Part shown: one piece after another, positions 17,590 to 25,669 of the stretch
Layout of the letters: every line of letters begins with the position of its first letter
Position numbering within the stretch: the stretch's first letter is position 1
Assembly: GCF_009208585.1 (NCBI RefSeq)
Contig: NZ_WFLN01000011.1
Span: forward strand, 18,817 to 82,816
Source: Fluviispira multicolorata
GTDB lineage: Bacteria > Bdellovibrionota_B > Oligoflexia > Silvanigrellales > Silvanigrellaceae
Direction of reading: 5' to 3'
DNA length: 64,000 nt
Notes under the pieces: generated by a model
Databases searched by the model: none
What the model saw: only the letters and a program-made list of their open reading frames with translations
What the model was told of the DNA's origin: nothing
Translations under genes and position numbers: made by a program

Positions 17590-18498
17590 TTATTTATGTT
17601 CAAAGCTATTAACAACAATTCCTTGCACATGTTTATTTGAAAAATAAACATTTACTTTTTTTATAATAAATTCACTTTTATTAATAGTTATATTGAACTC
17701 TGAAGGCCTTAAACGACTGAATTTTACAAGACTGCCCGATGCACATGAATATGGAGTGTTATCGTGATCAACTTCAAGTTTAGCAGGAATTTTATAGACT
17801 TTGCTTTCTCCTTGAGGGGAAACTCCAAGAATAACAAGACAAATATTACCAGAAATAGTCTTTGGTGTCCCAGAGTTTAGGAAAGAAAAAGTTATTTTTG
17901 CAGAAGATTCTTCTTGTACAATTCTTGGATTTTCAATTTTTACGCCACTATTTTCTATAAAAATAATTTTTTTCTCGTTTGTAGCTGAATTTTTATTTGT
18001 ATCGTTGATAGTTTGATTTATTTCTTTTGGTTGGGCTGTAGCTGTTTGAGTTGCCTCAGATATCTTGTCAGTAGCGCCGCTTGCAGGTGGAGTGCCTATT
18101 TTCTTTTCATCATTTTTCTCCTTGCTGGGCTTTATCTCAGCTATTGTCTCTGTGGGGAAAATGCTTTCATTCGATTTAATTTCATTTTCAACCATAGAAG
18201 TGTTGTTTTCATGATCTTTTTTTCTTTCATCTTTCAAGAAAGTTTTTTCAAAATAATAGTTTAAAATATCTTTTTTAAAATTAATAATGTATTTTTCTTG
18301 GGTAGCGCTATTTTTTATTATGGAATAACTGATATAAATCAAAACAAAAGAGGATATATTTAAAATGATAAAAAATGCAATTATAAATTTTACAAATGTA
18401 AAATTAAGTTTGTGATGATAAGTTTTATGTGAATCAATAAAATATATTAAATTAAACTTTCGAGCTTGCTTCTTATTACTGTTTTGTATTGAGCTCAT
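17590..18498 (-). CDS. Single-pass membrane protein with low-complexity linker
   Basis: A 302-residue protein of unknown function. Residues about 35-60 form one membrane helix (VKFIIAFFIILNISSFVLIY) after a basic cytoplasmic tail. Residues about 90-175 are a disordered Lys/Glu/Thr/Asn-rich linker (KPSKEKNDEKK, ATQTATAQPKE). The last ~110 residues form a folded, probably beta-rich domain (KITFSFLNSGTPKTISGNIC, GESKVYKIPAKLEVD, SEFIIKKVNVYFSN) with two cysteines. The topology suggests a periplasmic C-terminal domain. Its start overlaps the end of the L,D-transpeptidase gene by 23 bases, so the two are an operon and may act together on the envelope. Confidence 0.6.
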   Translation of the reverse strand: MSSIQNSNKKQARKFNLIYFIDSHKTYHHKLNFTFVKFIIAFFIILNISSFVLIYISYSIIKNSATQEKYIINFKKDILNYYFEKTFLKDERKKDHENNTSMVENEIKSNESIFPTETIAEIKPSKEKNDEKKIGTPPASGATDKISEATQTATAQPKEINQTINDTNKNSATNEKKIIFIENSGVKIENPRIVQEESSAKITFSFLNSGTPKTISGNICLVILGVSPQGESKVYKIPAKLEVDHDNTPYSCASGSLVKFSRLRPSEFNITINKSEFIIKKVNVYFSNKHVQGIVVNSFEHK

Positions 18499-19561
18499 TA
18501 TTATTTTGCCTAACTAAAGCATTGATGTGGTCATTTTTTTCAGGTTCATTAAACCATTTTTCTGAAACTATTTTATAATTTGAATCTTCGAGCTGAAAAT
18601 ATAAGAATTTTCTGCCAAAATCTTCCTTTCCTTGTGATTGATATTTTTGAAAAAATGAAACTAAAACCTGATTTTCAAATGCAAGTATTTTGGGTTCGCT
18701 GATTTCAATTGAAATTTTTCTATTGCGGATTGAGCTAATATTTTTTTTCATATCAAGCCATTGTCTTTTGTCTTTACCCGAAGAGTTAAATGAATTTGAG
18801 TAAAAACTATTGTATTTTTCAAGTTCAGAGTCTTTCCAAGACAATCTCCAGTCTTCAATTAATTTCATTATTTTTTCTTTTTGTTCATGAATATCTTGGT
18901 GTGAAATTGCTACTTTCATTTCTTTTGTTATTATGACAGGAGTATCAAAAGGGAAAATATACTGCTCAAGTTCGAGCCAGTCTTTATTTTTAAGGGCAAT
19001 ACAGCCATCTGTGTCAAAAGGTTTGTCGGCACGTGAATCGTCTTCGACTCCATGGATCCATATGCCATAGCCCGTTTTGCTTAACCTTTGATCATAAATA
19101 TTTGGATAGTCTAGGATAAATGCCCCTGGTCCGTACTTTGGGGGAAGCTTATTTCCATTGATTTTTCCTGTGATAAAATAGATTCCTTCTGGAGTTCGTT
19201 TGTCTCCAGTGAACTTTTTATCTCCTTGTTTTTTCCCAGTAATAGCTCGATAAGCCTTGATCAGTTCGTAGTCACCTTTTGAGGATGATTTATAAACACT
19301 CAGTTTATGTTGAAGTTTTTCAACAATCAGGGCATAGGAAATAGGCTCATTGCCAAGACTGATTAAAGCTGTCGGGAGTTGAGTCGTATGTGGGCTTATA
19401 ATCTCTTCATTCATAAAAATATTAGGACTTGGAACTTCAATAGCTTGGTTTTCTATTATTGTGTTTTCTACTGAGAAAACTTCAATTGAATATGATATGC
19501 TTACTATTTGAATTGTGAGAAGTGCAAGCGATTTTATAAATGAAAGAACCCACTCGGACAT
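18476..19561 (-). CDS. L,D-transpeptidase (YkuD) with C-terminal NTF2-like domain
   Basis: A 361-residue exported protein. The N-terminal hydrophobic helix serves as a signal or anchor. The YkuD domain spans about 75-215: H170 in IWIHGVEDD and catalytic C187 in DTDGCIAL, with the usual TPEGIYFI motif. YkuD enzymes make 3-3 cross-links in peptidoglycan or attach proteins to it. Residues about 235-350 resemble the SnoaL/NTF2-like domain found at the end of Cds6-type transpeptidases (LIEDWRLSWKDSELEKYNSF). The ATG at 19561 has GGAG eight bases upstream; an in-frame GTG nine bases further upstream has no site. It is the first gene of an operon with the membrane protein at 17590. Confidence 0.87.
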   Translation of the reverse strand: MSEWVLSFIKSLALLTIQIVSISYSIEVFSVENTIIENQAIEVPSPNIFMNEEIISPHTTQLPTALISLGNEPISYALIVEKLQHKLSVYKSSSKGDYELIKAYRAITGKKQGDKKFTGDKRTPEGIYFITGKINGNKLPPKYGPGAFILDYPNIYDQRLSKTGYGIWIHGVEDDSRADKPFDTDGCIALKNKDWLELEQYIFPFDTPVIITKEMKVAISHQDIHEQKEKIMKLIEDWRLSWKDSELEKYNSFYSNSFNSSGKDKRQWLDMKKNISSIRNRKISIEISEPKILAFENQVLVSFFQKYQSQGKEDFGRKFLYFQLEDSNYKIVSEKWFNEPEKNDHINALVRQNNNELNTKQ

Positions 19562-19667
19562 AATTCGCACTCCATATAGAACTTATTAGTTTGTATATAG
19601 TTTATGAGCTTATTTAGTTTAATTCTAGATCGTCAAACTCTCGTCATTATAGGTTGTCTTTTGTAAA

Positions 19668-20795
19668 ATGAGAAGTTTGTGCACGAATTTTAGGAAAGTA
19701 AAAGGTTTTACTGATTTTATGAATGAAAAGAGAACTGAAATGATAAATACAGGTTCAAGAGAGCAAATTCTAAAAGGACTTGTTTATGATCTGAATGAAT
19801 TTATAAAAAAAGTAAGAAGATGTGGTGCAAATTTAAAAGACAGTTTTATTGAAGAGCTTATTTCATTAGCTCCTTGCCAAGTTGAAACTAAAACCAAACA
19901 TAAATGCGAGGGTTTTATTCTTGACTTTAATATAAATAATTTAGAATCTCCATATCAATATGATTGTATTTGTAAACAGATAAGTAAGAAATATGCCCAT
20001 AAAATATCTGTATCTGTTTTGAAACGACTTGATGCTCATTGGCCTTTAAAAAGAGGGATGGTTGATACAAAAAATTTAGCTTGGCAGTTTGTGAATAGCA
20101 GTTATGAATCTGTTCAGATGTCAATTGCCTTTATGATTAAATGTGGTTCCGTTGAAAAATATAGAGAGTCTTTTGTAAAAAACAAAAAAAACTTAAGTAG
20201 ATATTATAATCCTGATATTAATGATGAAGTTTTAAATTATTTTGGTTTTTTATATTCATATGAAGAGATTTTTTTAAATAAAAATATACATCTGTTTTTT
20301 TGGAATGATATTAAAATATTTTATAAGTCTTACTTTGATAATGAGGGCAATAAAAACTTTGAAAGACAGGATTTTGTTAAAAATATTTTACCTAAAAAGA
20401 GAAATGTTGTTCTTTGTTTTGAAGAAACTATTTTTAGGTTACGTTCTGGAACAAATGCGGAGCTTTTTGCTTTTGAGCAGTTTTTAAATGATATGACATA
20501 TGCAGACAATGCACTTATCGTGTTTTCAACTCAAAAACTATTACAAGAAATATCAAAAAATGAAAGCTATTATCAAAATTATAGTTTTTCTTATAAAAGA
20601 AATTTAGATGAATTAAAAATTTCTTTACAGCAAGCAATGGAACCTGATTTTAAAATTGCTCGCGATGAAAGATTTGTCGAACCAAATCGAGTGGGTAGTT
20701 TTGATCGAATTATAGAACTTCTTTCTAAAGGGCAGAAATATATTGAAGCTATTGAGAAGGATTATGCAGAATGGAAGATAAAAGTCGAGAATTAA
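19668..20795 (+). CDS. Hypothetical protein, first gene of a three-gene unit
   Basis: A protein of up to 375 residues with no signal peptide or membrane helix and no family I recognise. It is rich in Lys, Phe, Tyr and Asn, with probable mostly helical structure and a C-terminal coiled-coil-like end (RIIELLSKGQKYIEAIEKDY). Eight or more cysteines are scattered, with one loose cluster (CQVETKTKHKC, YDCICKQ). The start is uncertain: internal ATGs at 19719 and 19740 are alternatives, none with a strong ribosome binding site. Its end overlaps the next gene by 25 bases, so the two are likely translationally coupled. Confidence 0.6.
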   Translation: MRSLCTNFRKVKGFTDFMNEKRTEMINTGSREQILKGLVYDLNEFIKKVRRCGANLKDSFIEELISLAPCQVETKTKHKCEGFILDFNINNLESPYQYDCICKQISKKYAHKISVSVLKRLDAHWPLKRGMVDTKNLAWQFVNSSYESVQMSIAFMIKCGSVEKYRESFVKNKKNLSRYYNPDINDEVLNYFGFLYSYEEIFLNKNIHLFFWNDIKIFYKSYFDNEGNKNFERQDFVKNILPKKRNVVLCFEETIFRLRSGTNAELFAFEQFLNDMTYADNALIVFSTQKLLQEISKNESYYQNYSFSYKRNLDELKISLQQAMEPDFKIARDERFVEPNRVGSFDRIIELLSKGQKYIEAIEKDYAEWKIKVEN

Positions 20796-21451
20796 GCGCT
20801 GCTTACTATAAGCGGAAACATCATTTATTAAAGAAAAGATTATTTTTTATATTTATTTTAACATTTTCTGTCTTACTGCTTTTACTATTGAGTATTTCTG
20901 AAAGTTGGGCACTCAAGATTTTAATTTCACGAAGTTTTTCGTCGCTTGGAGTTGGGAGTGTTTTATTTTTTACTGGACTCTATTTGTTAGTTTATAATAT
21001 TCTGCTTTCAAGAATATCATTACATATTTGTTACCACTTTGAAAATAAAAAAATACCATCATTTATCATAATGCTTCTTTTTATAGTTGTTTATTTAATA
21101 ATCTCATTTAATGCCCCTGAATTTAAAAATATAATTTCATTAGGTGTGAGTAAAATTTGTATTATTTCTCTTTATTTTAGCTTCTGGGTTTCTCAGCTTT
21201 CTGAAGCTCGTTTAAAGATGCGTTTAACAAAAATTCCTTCAATATTTCTTGTCTCATGGCGTTCTTTTTTTATTTGTAAATGGGTTTTAATTGCTTGCTG
21301 GTTATTAAGCAGTTTAGGCTTTGCTTTAGCTCTTGTTGCTTCTCATCCTATTATAAAACTTGAAGGTTGGGAGGGAGTTATATTAATGTTAACTTATTAT
21401 TTCTTATTTAGTTTCTTTGTTAGAAATCCTAATGCGCATACTCATAATTAG
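20771..21451 (+). CDS. Multi-pass membrane protein of unknown function
   Basis: A 226-residue integral membrane protein with about six hydrophobic helices, starting with a basic cytoplasmic N-terminus (YYKRKHHLLKKR) and ending with HTHN. Hydrophobic segments include FFIFILTFSVLLLLLLSI, SVLFFTGLYLLVYNILL, FIIMLLFIVVYLIISF, ICIISLYFSFWVSQL and FFICKWVLIACWLLSSLGFA. No transporter motif is visible. GAAGGA lies nine bases before the ATG, inside the preceding gene. It sits between an unknown soluble protein and an amidohydrolase, nine bases ahead of the latter. Confidence 0.65.
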   Translation: MEDKSRELSAAYYKRKHHLLKKRLFFIFILTFSVLLLLLLSISESWALKILISRSFSSLGVGSVLFFTGLYLLVYNILLSRISLHICYHFENKKIPSFIIMLLFIVVYLIISFNAPEFKNIISLGVSKICIISLYFSFWVSQLSEARLKMRLTKIPSIFLVSWRSFFICKWVLIACWLLSSLGFALALVASHPIIKLEGWEGVILMLTYYFLFSFFVRNPNAHTHN

Positions 21452-21460
21452 GGAAATTGT

Positions 21461-22459
21461 ATGGTTATCGATTTTCATGTTCATTTAGCAGGCTCAGGCT
21501 GTGCTCAGTCGGGTATTATTTTGGGAAAATCTTTTGAGAAAAGACCTGCTTTTCTTTATTTAAAATATTCTCAGAAAATATCTAAGGAGCAAATGCTATC
21601 GGATATCGATTTAATATGGATTAAAAGAATTTCGGATCTTGTTATGAGTTCTGATTTTCTTACTAAGGCCGTCGTTTTATGTTTTGATTCTGTTTATAAT
21701 GAAAATGGAGATCAAAATCTTGATTTAAGCCAACTTTATGTGCCAAATGATTGGGGAATTTTTGCAACTCAAAAATTTAAAGATACATTTTTACTGGGAG
21801 CATCTGTGCATCCTTATAGAAAAGATTTTCTTGATGAACTTGAAAAATGTAATAAAAATAATGTATTTTTAATTAAATGGCTCCCTTCTGCCATGGGAAT
21901 TGATCCTGAGCATAAACTTTGCTTGCCCTTTTATGAAGCTTTAAAATATTTTAAAATTCCTTTGCTTTCCCATGCTGACAGAGAATTTACATTTGGGGAG
22001 CCTATTTCGGGTTGGTTAAAATTCAATCACTTAAAAAAACTTAAAGTGCCCCTTGAAATGGGTGTGAATGTTATTGCTGCGCATGCAGGAACGCCATCGC
22101 AGATTGAATTGGCTGTAGAGATGGCAAATCAGTACGAAAACTTTTATTTAGACACCTCAGGTCTTTTTAATCCATCGCGTGCACGTTCTGCAGTTAAACT
22201 CTTTCGTATTGCGCAAAAAAGTGTTCTTAAAGAGCGTCTTTTGTTTGGAACTGATTGGCCCGTTCCTGTTTTTCCACTTCTGTTAGTCGATAAAACAGGA
22301 ATTTCTTTCTACAAAGAAGTTTCAAAAATCTCCAATCCCTTTCTTCGTGACATCCGTTTAAAAGAACATTTTGGCTTTCATATTGAGGGGTTCAAAAAAA
22401 ACCAAGAAAGGTTATTGACAATGCTTGGTAGGTCGCATACTGAAGAAGTCCTAACTTGA
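21461..22459 (+). CDS. Amidohydrolase-2 family metal-dependent hydrolase
   Basis: A 332-residue TIM-barrel hydrolase of the amidohydrolase superfamily (PF04909-like). Metal-site landmarks are the first-strand HxH (DFHVHLA, residues 4-10), a His in LLSHADREF, HAG in VIAAHAGTP and the last-strand Asp in LLFGTDWPVPVF. Members decarboxylate or hydrolyse aromatic or lactone substrates; the substrate here cannot be inferred. The protein is soluble, with no signal peptide. It closes the three-gene unit beginning at 19668 and is followed at 11 bases by tRNA-Val, which may be co-transcribed. Confidence 0.8.
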   Translation: MVIDFHVHLAGSGCAQSGIILGKSFEKRPAFLYLKYSQKISKEQMLSDIDLIWIKRISDLVMSSDFLTKAVVLCFDSVYNENGDQNLDLSQLYVPNDWGIFATQKFKDTFLLGASVHPYRKDFLDELEKCNKNNVFLIKWLPSAMGIDPEHKLCLPFYEALKYFKIPLLSHADREFTFGEPISGWLKFNHLKKLKVPLEMGVNVIAAHAGTPSQIELAVEMANQYENFYLDTSGLFNPSRARSAVKLFRIAQKSVLKERLLFGTDWPVPVFPLLLVDKTGISFYKEVSKISNPFLRDIRLKEHFGFHIEGFKKNQERLLTMLGRSHTEEVLT

Positions 22460-22470
22460 ATGTTCTGCAC

Positions 22471-22547
22471 GGGTGCTTAGCTCAGTTGGTTAGAGCGTCG
22501 CCCTTACAAGGCGAGGGTCTGGGGTTCGAGTCCCTAAGCACCCACCA
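22471..22547 (+). tRNA. tRNA-Val (anticodon TAC), copy 1
   Basis: A 77-base cloverleaf with encoded CCA. The acceptor stem GGGTGCT pairs with AGCACCC. The anticodon loop CTTACAA gives TAC (valine). The D-arm AGCTCAGTTGGTTAGAGC and T-arm GGGGTTCGAGTCCC are normal. It is an exact copy of the gene at 22609. Confidence 0.97.
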
Positions 22548-22608
22548 TTTTTAATGGGTTCCGTGTCAGAGTTCACTTCTTCTTTTAGCGGAGAAGACTA
22601 TCAAGTTC

Positions 22609-22685
22609 GGGTGCTTAGCTCAGTTGGTTAGAGCGTCGCCCTTACAAGGCGAGGGTCTGGGGTTCGAGTCCCTAAGCACCCACCA
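22609..22685 (+). tRNA. tRNA-Val (anticodon TAC), copy 2
   Basis: Base-for-base identical to the first copy including CCA, with 61 bases of unrelated sequence between them. The pair reads as a recent tandem duplication and is probably one transcript. Confidence 0.97.
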
Positions 22686-22906
22686 TTTTTTCTTCTATTC
22701 AATTCTAAATTCCATTCAAATTTAAAGAAATAAATTTAAAAAAATGTCAATATTTTTATCTATTTAATGCATAATGTTTTTCTCAAACTCGGCGATAGTA
22801 TTTTTTGCACTGCTGCATTATGAAGAAACTGTCCTTGGTACACAGGGAAGGTTAAATTTGCAAAAAATAAAATTACTTTGCAAAATGAAAAGATGAAGGA
22901 AGCGCT

Positions 22907-24256
22907 ATGTCAGAAGAACAGCTTATTAGAATAAATGGTGGTCAAAAATTATCAGGCGGTCGTGTTTCTATAGCAGGAAGTAGCAATCAAGTCACAAAAT
23001 GTATTATTGCCTCCCTTCTGACAAATGAACATATTGTTATTAAAAATGCACCAGCGGTAAATGAAAGAAAAATTGCAGAAGAGTTATTTGCATATCTTGG
23101 GGGAAGAGTTGAGTACCATGATGAACATACGATAAGGCTTTGTGCGAATGAAGTCATGAACAATTCTATTTCAAAAGAAATTTGTAAAAAAAATAGAATC
23201 TCTATTTTAGCAGTGGGTCCTCTGCTCCATCGTTTTGGAAAAGCTAAAATTTATGCCGCTTTAGGTGGAGATAAAATAGGAAAAAGACCTGTTGATTTTC
23301 ATATCAAAGGTCTGCAAGAAATGGGGGCTCAGGTTGAGCTTGATGATAATCTTTATCATATTTCAGTAGATGAAGAGGGGTTACGCGGGGCACACATCGA
23401 GCTTCCCTTTCCAAGCGTTATGACGACTGAAAATTTAATTATTGCGGCAACCTTAGCAAAAGGAAGAACAATAATTGAAAATGCAGCTATTGAGCCAGAA
23501 GTTATTGAGCTCGTAAAAATGCTCCAGAAAATGGGTGCAGACATCACCATGAATTCAAACAGAACGTATATTATTCAAGGTGTTGATAAATTGAAGGGCT
23601 GTGAACTTAGAATAATGCCCGATAGAAATCAGGCTGTGAGTTTTGCATGTGCTGCACTGGCAACGGGTGGAAATGTACTGCTTGAAAAAATTCCGCATGA
23701 TCCTCTTTATAGTTTTTTAAATTATATCCAACGAATGGGGGCTGAATTTCGTGTGAATTCAGAAGGTATTTTTATATCAAGTCCTAAGGGAAAAAGGTTG
23801 AAGCACAGTCATATTGAAGTTGAGGTGCACCCTGGCTTTATGACCGATTGGCAACAGCCTTTTATGGTATTATTTACTCAAGCGGATGGAATAAGTATTT
23901 TGCATGAAACAATTTTTGAAGATCGTTTGGGTTATACCCGTTATTTAAATAGCATGGGTGCCAATATAAATTTATTTTCAACATGTCTTGGTGAAGCACC
24001 CTGTCGATTTAAACATAAAAATCATACCCATTCTGCAATTATCCATGGCCCAACTTCACTTAAAGGTGGAAACTTTAGAATGCCCACTGATATTCGGGCT
24101 GGGATGTGTCTTGTCATTGCTGGACTTGTGGCTTCGGGAACAACTGTCTTATCTAATATTCAGGAACTACAAAGAAAATATGATAATATTGTTGAAAAAT
24201 TAACTCAAATGGGTGCAGATGTATCGATTATTCAAGGTGAGCTGTCAAAAATATAA
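22907..24256 (+). CDS. Divergent MurA-like enolpyruvyl transferase
   Basis: A 449-residue EPSP-synthase-fold protein of the UDP-GlcNAc enolpyruvyl transferase family, the first committed step of peptidoglycan synthesis. R97, R127 (GKRPVDFHI), D in HPGFMTDWQQ, R in ETIFEDRLGY and DIRAG match the MurA active site. Two key positions differ. The loop residue equivalent to E. coli C115 is D122 (ALGGDKIGKRP), as in naturally fosfomycin-resistant MurAs. The catalytic K22 of the GAKNA motif is replaced by S26 (AGSSNQ), leaving N27. It may be a second MurA, a paralogue with another donor or acceptor, or a non-catalytic form. AAGGAA precedes the ATG. Confidence 0.8.
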   Translation: MSEEQLIRINGGQKLSGGRVSIAGSSNQVTKCIIASLLTNEHIVIKNAPAVNERKIAEELFAYLGGRVEYHDEHTIRLCANEVMNNSISKEICKKNRISILAVGPLLHRFGKAKIYAALGGDKIGKRPVDFHIKGLQEMGAQVELDDNLYHISVDEEGLRGAHIELPFPSVMTTENLIIAATLAKGRTIIENAAIEPEVIELVKMLQKMGADITMNSNRTYIIQGVDKLKGCELRIMPDRNQAVSFACAALATGGNVLLEKIPHDPLYSFLNYIQRMGAEFRVNSEGIFISSPKGKRLKHSHIEVEVHPGFMTDWQQPFMVLFTQADGISILHETIFEDRLGYTRYLNSMGANINLFSTCLGEAPCRFKHKNHTHSAIIHGPTSLKGGNFRMPTDIRAGMCLVIAGLVASGTTVLSNIQELQRKYDNIVEKLTQMGADVSIIQGELSKI

Positions 24257-24568
24257 TTATTTATTTTTGTCTTTATCTGCGGCTCTCTTAATGATTTTTA
24301 CACCTTTTTTTTCTGACTTTGTTTTTAAATCATTTTCATTTGAATTTTGTAAAAGCTCTTTAGCCATACTTGTAGAATCGATAGAGCTTTGTGCTGCAGC
24401 ATTGGTTTCTTGCTTAATTTTTTGATATACTTCTTCTCTATGGACAACAGTAGACCTGTCCGCTTCTATGCCAAGGCGAACCTGCTTTCCTTTTATTGCC
24501 ATTACAATAATTTTAATATTATCGCCTATGGCTATGACGTCCCCTACCTTTCGAGTCAATACCAGCAC
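24257..24568 (-). CDS. csrA: Carbon storage regulator CsrA with extended tail
   Basis: RNA-binding translational regulator of 103 residues. Residues 1-60 are a normal CsrA/RsmA sequence: MLVLTRKVGDVIAIGD, KIIVMAIKGKQVRLGIEA, and the RNA-contact segment DRSTVVHREEVYQKI. It binds GGA motifs at ribosome binding sites and in many bacteria represses flagellin synthesis. Here an additional ~40-residue Lys/Ser/Asp-rich tail follows, longer than in E. coli (61 residues) and probably disordered. The gene ends one base after the stop of the convergent MurA homologue. No FliW gene is visible nearby. Confidence 0.93.
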   Translation of the reverse strand: MLVLTRKVGDVIAIGDNIKIIVMAIKGKQVRLGIEADRSTVVHREEVYQKIKQETNAAAQSSIDSTSMAKELLQNSNENDLKTKSEKKGVKIIKRAADKDKNK

Positions 24569-24843
24569 GATGCAGACCCTCCATGGCCAGCCAAGCTCTC
24601 TTATTGCGAGTCTTGTATGTTTTATTAAAGCTATTATAACTTATCTGATCTTTTTAAGGATGTCGAAGTGGGAGGTATGTGCTAGTCTTTTGTCGCCAAG
24701 GCTACAAAAATGCCCCCATATGTTTTGCTTTATGGTGATGCTTACAATTTCTCTTATCTGTGTTAGTGAGTAAACAGAAGATAATGTTTGTGAGAGATTT
24801 CTCCAAACTGATTTCTAATTTTGCTTGATTTAGGGAGCCGAAA

Positions 24844-25647
24844 GTGATTCGTCAATTACGCAATACTTCTCAGAATAATGATCCTTCAAAAACAGAAATA
24901 ATTAGCCCCAAAAGAAGTTCAGTGAACAGTCTTTTTGAAGAGACTTCTTACCGTGCTATTAAAGTTGCTCAAAGAAGAAAATGGACTTTTATTGGTTCTG
25001 TGTTATTTGTATTAGTATTAGGAGTTAGTTTTATTATTTATAATAATATTGCAAAAAATAAAGAATCTAAACTGGCTGCAGAATTTGCTTCCATAGATAT
25101 GATTTATAATCAAGAAAATTTAGCATTTCAAAAACTAGCAGAAGCAGCAAAAGACAAATTACCACAAGATGCTTCACCAGATTATTCAAATAGTATGGCA
25201 TTGTTTGCTCAATATGCTTTAGATCATCCAGCAGAACCAAGTGGATGGCAAGCTGCTGTGCGTGCTGCGAGTTACTTTATGACAAAAGGACAAAATATAA
25301 AAGCAAAAGAAGTACTTGAGTCTATTGAAAGTTATGTAAATAAATTTCCATTGGTTGAAATTCGAGTACGTACAGCTTTAGCTTCATTGTATGCAGAAGA
25401 ACAAAATAGTCAAAAAGCAATTGAAGAATTAAAAAGAGTGGAAGAAATTCCTTCAAACCCACTTCCAAACCAAGCACGCCTTTTAAAAGGACAGATTTTA
25501 TTTCTGTCTGGCAATAAGCCAGAGGCTCAAAAGGTTTTCAATCAAATTATTTCTACTACCAGTGAAGCATCATCTCTAGATATTTCTGGTCAAACATCTC
25601 AAATTCAACAGCAAGCAAAAATCTGGTTAAGTTATATTGATTTGTAA
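24844..25647 (+). CDS. YfgM-like membrane-anchored TPR protein
   Basis: A 267-residue protein with a cytoplasmic N-terminal ~50 residues, one membrane helix (about 50-68, FIGSVLFVLVLGVSFII) and a periplasmic tetratricopeptide domain (WQAAVRAASYFMTKGQN, VRTALASLYAEEQNSQKA, LKGQILFLSGNKPEAQKVF). Topology and the adjacent BamB-like gene match the yfgM-bamB arrangement of other Gram-negatives, in which YfgM assists periplasmic chaperones near the Sec translocon. It starts with GTG, six bases after GGGAG. It overlaps nothing and is 22 bases ahead of the BamB-like gene. Confidence 0.75.
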   Translation: MIRQLRNTSQNNDPSKTEIISPKRSSVNSLFEETSYRAIKVAQRRKWTFIGSVLFVLVLGVSFIIYNNIAKNKESKLAAEFASIDMIYNQENLAFQKLAEAAKDKLPQDASPDYSNSMALFAQYALDHPAEPSGWQAAVRAASYFMTKGQNIKAKEVLESIESYVNKFPLVEIRVRTALASLYAEEQNSQKAIEELKRVEEIPSNPLPNQARLLKGQILFLSGNKPEAQKVFNQIISTTSEASSLDISGQTSQIQQQAKIWLSYIDL

Positions 25648-25669
25648 ACAAAAGGTAGTAGGTATTTTA

